This document shows positions 51,916 through 62,549 of a stretch of 64,000 nt of DNA, piece by piece. Where the stretch lies: NCBI GenBank assembly GCA_907164885.2, contig OU015490.1, positions 20,308,104-20,372,103 on the forward strand, read 5' to 3'. The position numbers were made by a program, and so were the translations under genes. This DNA is from Dolomedes plantarius. Taxonomy: Eukaryota > Arthropoda > Arachnida > Araneae > Dolomedidae. The number at the start of each line of letters is the position of its first letter. Position 1 is the stretch's first letter. Under the pieces are notes generated by a model that saw nothing but the letters and a program-made list of their open reading frames with translations, was not told where the DNA came from and did not search any database.

Positions 51916-52620
51916 GGGGTCAGTTACCTTTTAAAAGGTAAGAGACTCCATAAACATATCTCTATTTTCAATCATCAGTAATTATAAAAATTATTTATTC
52001 AGAAATACGAAACTTTTACTGTACGTTACACAGTTCTTTACTAATGGCTCTCAATTTTTCTAGCTGGAAGACTTTTTTTTTTAATTTCAAGCAAGTTTTT
52101 CTTTCAGTGTTACGTCATTGCGTGCAGACTTGCACCTATAAATTAAAGAATAGACATTTTTTTGTTTTAAAATTCAGTTATGTAATATATCTTTAAAAGG
52201 ACCCACTTTGAAATCAAAAGTCATAGAAAAAATGTTTAAAAAAAATTTAATTTCAAAATTTTTTTGATAAATTTAACTGTAACTAAAATTTTTATAATAA
52301 TAATCACATAATAGCGAGTCATTTTAATTATGCATGTTTATATTGCATGTGAATAAAATTTCATGGTACTCTAACCAATTGTTTTGGGATATCATGAGCG
52401 GAATGACACTACAATGAAAAAAAAACGTTTGATATTTTAAAAAATTCAAAAATTTCTCTTCAAGCCAGAAAAAAATTTAAATCCATATTTATAAAGAAGA
52501 AAGAGCGTGCAAGTCACAGTAAAATGTTCATATTTCTAAAAAAGGATTTTTGTAACTACTTTTGATTGAAAATACAGACATGTTTGTCTGGTCTCTTAGT
52601 TTTTAAAGGGTACCTGACCC
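51916..52620. mobile_element. TTAA-type TIR element (family E), complete
   Basis: It starts GGGGTCAGTTACCTTTTAAA and ends TTTAAAGGGTACCTGACCC. The TIRs extend about 60 bp (AAACATATCTCTATTTTCAA against TTGAAAATACAGACATGTTT). TTTAA lies to the right; the left flank AGGAA is eroded. Relatives lie at 1-532 and 55274-55455. Confidence 0.75.
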
Positions 52621-52837
52621 TTTAAAATATATCTGTAAGGTTACCTTTACTTATATAAAAGCCTAGAGGAGAAAAGTGTAGGTAACCATTCCGGGACAGA
52701 CCAAGTCGAGAACATTTTATCATTGCGACGCCATTTTCTGAAATTTTTCTTGAAAAATAATACCGCAAAAGTTACATATTTTGAAAGCCCTTTAAAAAAT
52801 ATGAAAATTTCAAGTGAAAAAAAATTGTCCTGTACAA

Positions 52838-52908
52838 TTTCGCATGGTGATTCTTCTTATGGTGTAGGGGTGCACTAAGAAAGATTTTTGAAAAATTCTT
52901 CTTAGTAA
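52838..52908 (+). mobile_element. Family-1 Helitron internal fragment
   Basis: TTTCGCATGGTGATTCTTCT and GTGTAGGGGTGCACTAAGAA match family 1. Both ends are lost. Confidence 0.75.
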
Positions 52909-54080
52909 ATTCTTCCCTAGCTCAAAACCGTTTAGTTTTTGAAATATCTTCAAATTAAAATATCCATTGAAAAGAATCATTTCTTCAATTGAGTCATTCA
53001 CTTGAATTTATAATACATTCTACTCCATGCTTTTTCATATTCCCTTTAAATAACTTCATATTTAATGTTTAATTTTAATGTTAATTAAATTGCGTATCAC
53101 TTTGCTAATTATTATGTAATTATTATAAATTAATGCAGAATTTTACACTTAAGGGAAAATTATATTTTTCTGGAACTTATATAGCATTATGTACCTGTAT
53201 TCATCGTAGTATATGTTTAAAATCTTTCTTCATTACATTCAAAAATAGAATCTTCATGCTTTTTTTTTGTTTGTATGAACTCTTATGAGAAGGAAACGCT
53301 GATCAACATTCCGTCATTTTTGACGGGGGTTATATACTAGTTTAATTAATAATCACCTTTGTGAAGAAAGCATACATTTAGTCAAAATCTTTCAAATTTG
53401 TTACTTTCACCATTATAGCAGGAAGGGGTTCGAAAGTTTTGAATTTCTATCCCGCTCATTAGTTGAAACCGTCAATGGTGCTTTCCTGCACAGACGCTAT
53501 CTAAAATGAGAAAGCATATAGCAGCAAATTTTTCTCGTTTCAGTCATGCTGCAGCGAGAAAATTTTTCATAAATAGTTGACACTGACCAACCGTGTTATT
53601 TCTTTGCATAGTTACTATCCAAAAGATACAATTGTAAATCATGGCAATATCTATTTCGCTTCCTATTCATTTTTATTGTAAGCGACATTTAAGATTTGGT
53701 ATTTTATGTATATCTAAGGAACTTGGTAATGTTTTTTCATAAATGGCAACTTTCCCCAAAAAAGGGAAATAAATAACGAAAATTTTTCCGCTCTCTGATT
53801 TCACGCTCATAAAGTCTCGTTTCATATTTTTCTTTTTATAGCAGGGAGATATTTTACAGTTAAGGTATTCGACTACGAGCGGGGCCATTTTTATTTCAAA
53901 GCCTGTACAATTTTTCGTGCTATTTTTCTTGCTATATTTCTGTGCTATTTTTCGAGGGAATATACGGAAAATGATTGAAAAAGAGTCCAAAAATGTACAA
54001 CTTTTAACGAAACTGAAGAGTTTTGGTCGAGCTCTACAAAACAGAAACGATGCATGTAACATTAATCTCTTTTATCATAA
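52909..54080. other. AT-rich DNA of the decayed tandem domain
   Basis: It holds degenerate ~140-bp units at 53340-53760. The 129-codon minus-strand frame at 53673-54062 has no recognisable domain and overlaps repeat DNA, so it is not called as a gene. Confidence 0.4.
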
Positions 54081-54487
54081 TCTATATATATAAAACAGTT
54101 CCGTAATTAACTGACTGACTGACTGATTGACTGACTGACATGCAATGTACAGACCAAACCGCTGGACCTTAAGGGCTGAAATTTCGCATGGTGATTCTTC
54201 TTATGGTGTAGGGGTGCACTAAGAAAGATTTATGAAAAATTCTTCTTAGATTTTTTAAAAATTAAATTTTTAAGCTGTTTTAGTAACTTTTTTTAAGTTT
54301 GCATTTAAAATAATAATTTGAGGGTTATGAAATTTATATCAGGAGAAAGATCGTAAAAATTTCTTTAAAATGAAATCTGTTTCAAATCTTTACCTCCATT
54401 TTCTGATTTTGGGGGAATTTTTAAAGATAAAATTTTAGAATTTAATTTATTAAATGCTGATCACATGATTTCTTTTTTCTGGTACTT
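54081..54487 (+). mobile_element. 5' half of a family-1 Helitron
   Basis: It starts TCTATATATATAAAACAG after A and follows family 1 to TTCTTTTTTCTGGTACTT, then breaks into unrelated sequence. No 3' end. Confidence 0.85.
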
Positions 54488-54812
54488 AATTTTAGAAGCA
54501 AGGGCTTCTAAAATTAAGAAGAAAAGAAATTTTAGAAGCAAGGGTGCAGTTCATTTTAAAAATTCCGTGCACAAAAGGAATTAAGGAACGTTTCAAACAC
54601 ACTACACCTGATTTCGTCCCTCATCATTTAAATATTAAAATATTATTTGTACTTTTTTTAAACGATAAATGTCTCAAGGTGTCAAATTTTTTACTCTATT
54701 ACAATTTAAAAAAAATCTTTGATTCCAAATCGGCCATCCTCGGACCGATGTTCTCTATAGTTTAACATTGAGGTCAGCGGATCCAATAGGGTGAGTACAC
54801 AGCCTTAATAGT
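54488..54812 (+). repeat. LINE-associated 3' tail, copy 3
   Basis: The final GTTTAACATTGAGGTCAGCG with CCAATAGGGTGAGTACACAG matches the tails at 19787-19840 and 37311-37372. A short inverted word (TTTTAGAAGCAAGGG with its inverse) sits at the left edge, where it joins the truncated Helitron. Confidence 0.5.
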
Positions 54813-55025
54813 TGTTTTCTTTCACACATTTTATGAAGCCCGCAATGTTGCTTCACTACACTGTCTCTATCCTTTAAGGAAAACTAACTGCAAGTCAGTA
54901 CATTTTTTCCGTATCTAAAATGCATTTTTATTGACGAACGAATTTTAGAGTTAGCAACAAAATTTCTGCACATTAAAAGAAATCGATAATGCTTTAATAA
55001 ATAGTCATTATCCTTGAAGAAAGAT

Positions 55026-55034
55026 ACACATTAA

Positions 55035-55100
<66 letters not shown>

Positions 55101-55113
55101 TTAATGTGTAACT
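55026..55113. repeat. Perfect palindrome with (TA)n core
   Basis: ACACATTAAATATATTATA on the left is inverted as TATAATATATTTAATGTGT on the right, around a TA core. The left half recurs at 55472-55490 at the start of another TA array. Confidence 0.85.
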
Positions 55114-55273
55114 CGAGTAATAATTTTTTCACGAGTTATTTTCAACCTCTCTGGAGGACGAAATTGAAAAGTTAAAAGTTGTTTACTTACCAATTCATCA
55201 AATACAACAACGTTGTTTCAGTGCTTATCGCCATACAGAGGTAAAAAAAAAGCTATTTTTTTTCGATTCTTAA

Positions 55274-55455
55274 GGGGTCAGGTAAGAAACTTGACAAACA
55301 TATACATACTTTCAATCAACAGTAGTTGTAAAAATCATTTATTCAGAAATATGAAAACTTTTTTCTTTCTTTGAGTTAAACACACTTTCTCCTTTAGAAA
55401 TATAGCTCTAAATCTTTTCGAGCTTACACAAAAATTTCAATCATTGTTTTTTTTA
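55274..55455. mobile_element. Left end of a family-E TTAA element
   Basis: TTAA then GGGGTCAGGTAAGAAACTTG and TACTTTCAATCAACAGTAGT match the left half of 51916-52620. It is truncated by a TA array. Confidence 0.65.
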
Positions 55456-55481
55456 TTATATATATATAAATATACACATTA

Positions 55482-55482
55482 A

Positions 55483-55570
<88 letters not shown>
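55482..55570. repeat. (TA)n microsatellite
   Basis: About 88 bp TA preceded by ACACATTAAATATATT. Confidence 0.95.
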
Positions 55571-55573
<3 letters not shown>

Positions 55574-56206
55574 AAGAATAAAATATTTTTCTCGGAATCT
55601 ACATCTAGCTAGTTAAACATTATTTACTACTCAAAAAGTATTATAATGAGTAAAAGCAGTCATTTATCAGCACTAGCTGATTTTTCTAGTCAGCTATGCT
55701 TTTCTGAAGCAAAACCACGTCAAAATTGCCCCATGTGTATGTAAAAATAATAAAATAGTCAGTTTTTGCAAAGGAAGAGGGTTTGCGATTCTAATACAGA
55801 ACTAAAAGTATCTATTTGACTTCTAATTTTCCAAATTAATTGTTTGGAGGTTGTCAAGAAGAAAAGGCATTTTTAAGACAGATATTTTTTAAGATTTCAC
55901 GTAATTAAAAAGGTTTTTTAATTTTTATTTGATGAACATTTTCCGATGTTGTGGATACAAAATTGTACGATTTAGCGACAATTTTTTAAAAAAAAAAGAG
56001 TATGATGTTTCAAACACGTTTTACGCTTATTAAGCCGTTTACTAATATGCAGGGTTTCCCAATCTGTTCCTGCGATGGAAAGCGTAATAAATCCTGAAAT
56101 TTTAACAGAACAAGTTGTTTATTTTGTGAGGCATGTAATTACACAGAAATATTAATTTATTTAAAAAAAATGAGAGAAAAACATTAATTATTTATCTAGT
56201 ATTTAG

Positions 56207-56210
<4 letters not shown>
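55571..56210. other. Spacer, nothing recognised
   Basis: No supported frame or repeat. Confidence 0.4.
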
Positions 56211-56272
<62 letters not shown>

Positions 56273-56284
56273 TATATAGATATA
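56211..56284. repeat. (TA)n microsatellite
   Basis: A TA tract with TAAATAAATA at its end. Confidence 0.95.
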
Positions 56285-56795
56285 TACGAATACTTATTTT
56301 TTTTAGACATTAAAGAGCATTAATCCATCAGACATGTTTGAATTTCTTGTAGCCGATGCAAGACATAAAACAATTCCAGCTTATCGCGGAACACCCATTG
56401 ACTTTCCGAGGAACACTAGTGTTAGTGGGAACACAGTTTGAGAAACCATGTGTTAATAAATGAATATATAGAGTTAATAAATTAATATATGAATAAGATT
56501 TTCACAGCCCTGCACGGATATCAACCAACTCTATATATCTGTTGGTTGACTCTATATATCTGTTGGTTGACAACTTATAACTCTATATATAAGTTGTTTA
56601 TGTTGTTATGTTTGTTACGAAAAGCCTGAAAATGTTTTTAGTTTTATTAGATCTCGGTGAGGAAATACTGAAAGTAGAAACACGAAGTTATCCTCGGTTT
56701 TGTTGTTTATAAATGAAATAATTCACATATATTCAGGAAGTGTTTCTTCAGTTGCCAAAAAGATAAAATAAAATATCAAATTTAAATGTTTTCGT
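56285..56795. other. Spacer with small direct/inverted repeats
   Basis: CTCTATATATCTGTTGGTTG is directly repeated near 56529 and 56550. ACAACTTATA and TATAAGTTGT form a small hairpin near 56570-56600. No gene. Confidence 0.45.
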
Positions 56796-56841
56796 TATAA
56801 AAGATTCCTTTTTATGTTTTATGTATTCTATAGTCTTGTAA

Positions 56842-57256
56842 TCTATATATAAAAGAATCCTTTTTATGTTTTATGTATTCTATAGTCTTGTAATCTATAT
56901 ATAAAAGAATCCTTTTTATGTTTTATGTATTCTATAGTCTTGTAATCTATAAGTCAAATACCAATTGATACATGGAACTAGAAGGTTGAAATTTTGCATG
57001 TTGTTTCCTCTTCGGCTTTAGGTTGCTTACAAAGAAAGCTTTTAAAAGCATTCATCTTTCAAAAGGGTTAAAAGGATTAAAACCTCCCAAATCAAAAAAC
57101 CTTTCTCTAAAGTTACAATTAACTGTTATTAAATTAAATGGGAAATTCCTCTGAGGATTCACGACAATTTACTCCTAAATTTAATTTCAACTAAACTCAT
57201 CAAATTTCATAATTCATAATACTAATGTATTCCGTAGCGAAGCACGGGCAGTTTAG
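56842..57256 (+). mobile_element. Helitron, family 5, with tandem 5' ends
   Basis: TCTATATATAAAAGAATCC starts at 56842 and again at 56894. A diverged third start (TCTATAAGTC) lies at 56946 and a partial unit precedes 56842. The period is exactly 52 bp. The 3' end has CCGTAGCGAAGCACGGG and ends GTTTAG before T, with TTAG in place of CTAG. No coding sequence. Confidence 0.7.
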
Positions 57257-57800
57257 TGTATAAAATTCACGAAATTTATTTAAAGAGAGTGTTCACAGAT
57301 ATTAACTTAGGAAATGAAGTTATCTTTTATCACAAAACATTAAGGATTTTTAAAAATCACAAACAAATGAAGCGTGTTATCAAAGCCTGTTTCATTCATT
57401 ACGTTATCATTTGAAAATATAAGCCCAGTGATAATCAATACGTCTTAATTTCCCGGAGAAAGGGGTAAATATTACATGGAACACTTAATTAATGAGGGAC
57501 GTTTTTATCAAAAATCTAAACAGGAATATTAAAAACGTTGAGATATTTAAGGTATCTACCTGCGTTGAAACGGCTGTTATGGTGTAAAATTCAGACAAAG
57601 CTTATCATTTAAAAAGTTTTCAATATATTGCGATGACATTTTTCAGAAGTGCTTTACATATTACACACTGTGTTTTGAACTGAAAGCTAAGCTATAGGTG
57701 TTCATTGAATCCTTTTTTATGTACCTGTACGTATAAAAAGTATAAAAAGATAATTTTAAAAAATCAGTGTTTTTTCACTTTTTTTGGTCTATTATTTAAA
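57257..57800. other. Spacer, nothing recognised
   Basis: AT-rich. GGTATCTACCTGCGTTGAAA near 57551 is a diverged copy of a phrase at 25090. Confidence 0.4.
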
Positions 57801-57802
57801 TA

Positions 57803-59428
57803 CAGTGGCTCCCCAAAGTGTTCGTACACTTGCGATTTTCAATGAAATAGGGGTCTATCCATTAATTAAAATGAATATTTCAGGATGGGTATTTAATAAT
57901 AAGATCTATAATCTATTCTTAACAAAAATACATGAAATATTTTGAAAACATAGTAAAACTTTATTTTTAAGAAACCAGTAATCAAAGAGTAACAAAAACT
58001 TTATCTCACAAAAGTCATCGGACACTGAAATATTTTCGGATAAATTCATAATTAAAATTATCGTCTGGCGCTTTATTTTTATTTTTGAACTGTGGTGGCA
58101 TTTAAAATATCGTTTGGCTTTAATTTTTGCTTGCCTACTCCGTAATATTCTATTTATTATATAAAAATGGCTCGTAGTCGTAAAGAAACAAGAAACAGTA
58201 TTCGAAAATTGATTATTTTTCATCATAGTAGTGGTAAATCAGTTCGAAATATTGCTAAATTACTTAATTTATCCGATTCTACTGTGCAGTATGTGATAAA
58301 ACGCTTTAAAGAAGAAAATAAAATCGAAAACATGGTAAGAAAATGTTGTCCGGAAAAGTTAACAAAACGTGATCAGAGATTAATAATTAGAAAATTTGTG
58401 AAAAATCCACGTTTGAGTGCTGTAGAAGTTTCTGCAGAATTTAATGAAACATTTTCTACTTCAATTTAACCTGAAACTGTTCGACGAGTTCTCAGAGCAG
58501 CTGGATTACATGGGCGTTCTGCCCGTAGAAAATTTTTTGTGAGTGAGAAAAACAGGAACCTTAGGCTTTCCTTCGCCCTATCAATGATAAATAAGCCACA
58601 AACGTATTGGAATAACGTCTTATTTGCCGATGAAAGCAAGTTTAACATTTTTGGTTCCGATGGGCGTATAATTGTATGGAGAAGAAAAAATGAGGAGCTT
58701 AATCCCTAGAACTTAGTAGAACAGTTAAGCATAACGGTGGAGGTGCCCTTGTGTGGGGGTGCATGTCAGCATCAGGACTAGGTAATTTGGTATTTATTGA
58801 TGGCATAATTTATCATGCTGTTAATATAAATATTTTAAGAGACAATTTAAAATTTTCAGCCCAAAATTTGGGTATTGGAAACACCTTTGTTTTTTTTAAA
58901 ATCAAGATAACGATCCTAAGCACACTACTCTCAGCGTGAAAACACCACCTCAATCGCCAGATTTAAACCCAATAGAACATATTTGGAGAGAACTGGAGGT
59001 GCGAGTACGAAAACACGACATTCACACGAAAAGTGAGCTAAAAACAATTATGATGGAAGAATGGATGAACATTGATGCAGAAATTACAAAAGAACTAGTG
59101 CAATCTGTTCCCAGACGTTTAAAAGCTGTTGTGGATGCTAAAGGATATCCTACTAAATATTAATTTAACGAAAAATTAGAATATTTACTAATATGTAGAG
59201 ATTTTTTACAAGTGTACGATGTTTTTTGAGAGATAAAGTTTTGTTACTTTTTGATTACTGGCTTCTTAAAAATAAAGTTTTACTATGTTTTTAAAATACT
59301 TCATGTAGTTTTGTTAAGAATAGATTATAGATCATATTATTAAATACCCATTCTGAAATATTCATTTAAATTAATGGATAGACCCCTATTTCATTGAAAA
59401 TCGTAAGTGTACGAACACTTTTGGGAGA
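57803..59428 (+). mobile_element. Tc1-like transposon
   Basis: TIRs of about 220 bp: the left starts CAGTGGCTCCCCAAAGTG after TA; the right is the inverse ending CGAACACTTTTGGGAG. The last bases of the right end are eroded into TA repeats. One transposase gene lies inside. Confidence 0.9.
58167..59163 (+). pseudogene. Tc1-like DDE transposase, inactive
   Basis: The start MARSRKETRNSIRKLIIFHH leads a paired-type helix-turn-helix (VRNIAKLLNLSDSTVQYVIK). Catalytic motifs are FADESKFNIFG (Asp), QDNDPKH (Asp) and SPDLNPIEHIW (Glu). Lesions are TAA at 58467, TAG at 58707, a frameshift near 58720 and another in a T-run near 58895. Only 22 residues separate the second Asp and the Glu instead of the usual 34, a 36-bp in-frame loss. 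The C terminus is intact to 59163. Confidence 0.9.
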
Positions 59429-59477
59429 TTATATATATATATATATATACACGTCTATCTATCTATCTATCTATCTA

Positions 59478-59535
<58 letters not shown>

Positions 59536-59545
59536 TATATCTATA
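59429..59545. repeat. (TA)n(TATC)n microsatellite
   Basis: TA tracts around a TCTATCTATCTATC run, abutting the Tc1 right end. Confidence 0.95.
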
Positions 59546-60612
59546 TCCGTGTAAGCAATATATTACCCCAATAATAAAAATTTTTAGGTCGTAATGCAAA
59601 GACAAATTATTCTACACAAAAAACAAAAATTATGAAACATAATGAAACTCTGAGAAAGACTTTTTTTTGGTCAAATAAATATTTTTCCCTCAAGTAAATG
59701 GATCAGCATAAAACTTTGCAACTCGTTATTATGAGTCTTTTTAACCGGAGAAAATTGGATGGAAGAAGGAAAAACTATTAAAGGAAAAAGATGTAATATA
59801 AGATTCCAATAGTTTAGTAATAAATGAATCGGAATAAGAAACAAACGTATTTTAAAATCTACGCAGCACAATAAAGGGAGACATTAGTATGACGTATGCA
59901 ACACCAAAAGGAGATACAGCTAAAACGGAAAATAAATGGAATATTGAACATGGAATTTACTATTAAATAAAGATATTTATCATGGAAATAAGGTATGCAC
60001 TCTATGACATAAAAACAAATTAAAATGAGAAGTAAACAACGGAAAAATGAGAATTAAACATCCATAATCGAAAGTCATCGTAATTAAAACAGACTGTTTA
60101 ATTATTTTTCAAACATGCCTGAAGTTTAATGTAGAAATTAAAATTTTGATAAAATTGTGCTTTCTTAGCGGTCGAACGTTAATTATAATGAAAAACACGT
60201 TTCTCAAAACTACCTAATTTAACTTTAAATAAGGTGAAAGCAAAATTTATTTGGGATTTTAAATACAGGTATTATAAGTGTAAAGTTAAAAATCTTGGTT
60301 CTAAGTGAATGTCACGTGCGGCTTCCGTTTTAGAAGATGGAAAAAAAAGACGGAAAGGAAGGAAAAGAATAGAAAATAAAAGTAATTTAAAAAATTCCGT
60401 AGTTTTGCGTGAAATAAGAAAAAAACTGAAAATGATAGTAACGGAAAAAAAAAACAGCGCAAAATCAGAAATAAAAAAAAATAAGAAAGAGCAAAGAATT
60501 AAGATTCAGGTGAAAATTAAACCTTCAGGCACACAATTTTTCATGAAAATTATAATCACACGATTTCAGCAAAGTTTGTAAAGTTTGTTAGAAAGTTGTC
60601 GGGCATCACTTA
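59546..60612. other. AT-rich DNA; candidate intron of the minus-strand gene
   Basis: A lysine-rich plus-strand frame at 60309-60581 is a purine-rich low-complexity artefact. If the exon at 60614-60684 is real, this is the start of its first intron. Confidence 0.35.
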
Positions 60613-60613
60613 C

Positions 60614-60684
60614 TCAGGTCCATTTTTATCCTGGGCTGCGATGACCATCGCCCCCTTCATGGCTCCGATCGCCCCAATGGGCAT
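60614..60684 (-). CDS. Candidate first coding exon of a host gene
   Basis: On the minus strand an ATG in good context (GCGACAATGC, A at -3) opens MPIGAIGAMKGAMVIAAQDK, then Asn-Gly-Pro. The coding run ends GA followed by GTAAGTG, a strong 5' splice donor. Read through, the next codon would be TAA, so splicing is needed. The 71 nt leave phase 2. The exon is small, Gly/Ala/Met-rich and possibly amphipathic. I do not recognise the protein. No downstream exon was found in the window. Confidence 0.5.
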
Positions 60685-61150
60685 TGTCGCAGGTGTTTTA
60701 TAAAAGTTCTCGGTCCAGCACTACGAACAAAAATCCGAGAAAGCGAATCCTTGGCGGCTGTCTTCTCTAAAATCTCTCTAAAGAGGACGAATCTCGAAAA
60801 CAAGAACGGGTTGTTTCATGCTTCCGTGAGTTCCGTCGATTTAGGATTCGGAATCTTCCAAAACTGCGCTTCGCACCCCTTGCAGACGATTTTCCGTCGC
60901 CCGCTGGTCTGCGAATGAGGACGGAGGGGGCTGACGGCCAGTAGGGGGCGTCCAAATCGCTGTTCCTCTCATTTGCATAATGGGCTTGTAGGAGTCAAGA
61001 ATTAGAATGGGCGGCCGGGGAGAAGTGATTAGGGCTATAACTTGATTTCCGTCGGTCTTTTGCAGGGTGAAATATTGGATTATAATGGGAAGGGGGCGAT
61101 TGACATTAGATTGGCACCCTTTTTTCGAACACCCTCTCGTTCGTCAGGTG
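60685..61150 (-). promoter_or_regulatory. GC-rich 5' leader and promoter region
   Basis: It lies upstream of the candidate exon on the minus strand and is much richer in G+C than its surroundings. It carries an octamer ATGCAAAT (minus strand, 60971-60978) and an AT-rich ATTATAATCC near 61080. No classical TATA box is obvious. The minus-strand frame at 60767-60955 is a composition effect in the leader. Confidence 0.4.
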
Positions 61151-61194
61151 CCCCTCTCTGCAACATCGAAGAGTTTTAAAAAATTATAAGTGTG

Positions 61195-62045
61195 TTTTAA
61201 TAATTCATTGAAACTATGAAAAAAAACTCACAGTCTACTTGACATTTATGAAAAGCAATTAAAAAGTATTGTAACAAGAAAAAAAATTGCTAAGATATCA
61301 AAGTATACTTTCCCGAAATTCAATGTTTCTAGAAAATAAAACTAATTTGATTAAATTTTGAATAAAAAGTGACTTATACTTGACATTTATGGAAAGCAAT
61401 TAAAAAGTATTGTAACAAAAAAATTGCTAAAAAGTCAAAAATATACTTTCCCCAAAAGCAATGTTTCAGGAAAAAAACAACTAAGTTGATTAAATTTTAA
61501 ATAAAAAGTGACATTATACTTGACATTTATGAAAAGCAAATAAAAAGTATTGTTAGAACCAAAAGTTGCCCAAAAGTCGAAAATATACTTTTCATAAAAG
61601 CAATGTTTTAGTAAAACCAACTCATTTTATTAAATTTTGAAAAAAAATTGACACCCTACTTCAAATTTTTGAAAAGCGATTAAAAAGTATTGTAACAACA
61701 AAAAATTGCTAAAATGTCAAAGTATACTTTCCCGAAAAACAATGTTTCAACAAAATACAACTAATATGATTAAATTTTGAAAAAAAAATTGACAGTCTAC
61801 TTCACATTTATGAAAAACAATTAAAGAGTACTGTAGCAACAAAAAAATTGCTAAAAAGTCAAAAATAAAATTCCCCAAAAAACAATGCTTCAGGAAAACA
61901 CAACTAATTTGATTAAATTTTTTTAAAAACTGAATGTCTACTTGACATTTATATAAAATCAATTAAAAAGTATTGTGACAACAAAAAATTGCTGAAAAGG
62001 TAAAAGTATACTTTCCTGAAAAACAACGTTTCAAGACAATACAGT
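61195..62045. repeat. Six-unit 140-bp tandem repeat (satellite-like)
   Basis: The landmark TGACATTTATG or a variant recurs at 61240, 61381, 61521, 61661, 61802 and 61943, a period of 140-141 bp. Units share AAGCAATTAAAAAGTATTGT, AAATTGCTAAAAAGTCAAA, TATACTTTCCC and TTGATTAAATTTTGAA. Confidence 0.92.
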
Positions 62046-62549
62046 TAATTTAAAGTATCCGCTACGTTTAAAACGTCGATTTTGAGGAAAATTCCAAAAT
62101 TTCTTTTATTGCTGTTTCCTAAAGTATGTAAATTTTTTCCGTACGATAGTTAGAAATGAAATCAGAGCTATTTAAAGGTGAGCGGCAGTAGTCAATTTCC
62201 ATACAAATGAAAATTTTAATTGCGTTTTCTGAAGAATTTGGTTTTCATCTAAAATGCATACGACTATTGTCATCAGACAAAATAAAAGCATGATATATTT
62301 ATGACATTTTTTAGGTATAATTTTAATAATGCTAAGGATGTAATGAATAATAGATTTGGTTCTAGGTATATTTTTGTCGATTCATAGCTGTGTTATAAAA
62401 AATCTCACGACAAATGACGGAAATTTTCCATGTCATTGCATGTAAAATTTATTTTTGGCGTTTGCATTTTGAGATAAAAATTTGGCAACTTCAGAATAAT
62501 CATCTGTTACTGTTTTGTTTTCATTGGAATGTAAAATAAAAGATTTATT
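62046..62549. other. Spacer, nothing recognised
   Basis: It may contain the left end of the following transposon, but I could not match a TIR. Confidence 0.4.

Larger units (their letters stand above)
49440..55260. repeat. Decayed ~140-bp tandem-repeat domain, transposon-riddled
   Basis: Variants of GTTGCTTCACTGGACAGT, GCTATCCA and AATAAAAAGTCACTATCC recur alternately, for example near 49565, 49785, 50655, 50775, 50930, 51795, 53465, 53615, 54845 and 55005. Adjacent units are about 125-145 bp apart. Intervening blocks are TTAA elements, repeat R1 and Helitron pieces. Unit boundaries are eroded. Confidence 0.55.

Noticed and set aside
53673..54062. 129-codon minus-strand frame as a gene
   Set aside because: It overlaps decayed repeat DNA, has no domain, and has the composition of translated AT-rich DNA.
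60309..60581. Lysine-rich 90-codon frame
   Set aside because: It derives from a purine-rich low-complexity stretch with AAA/GAA runs.
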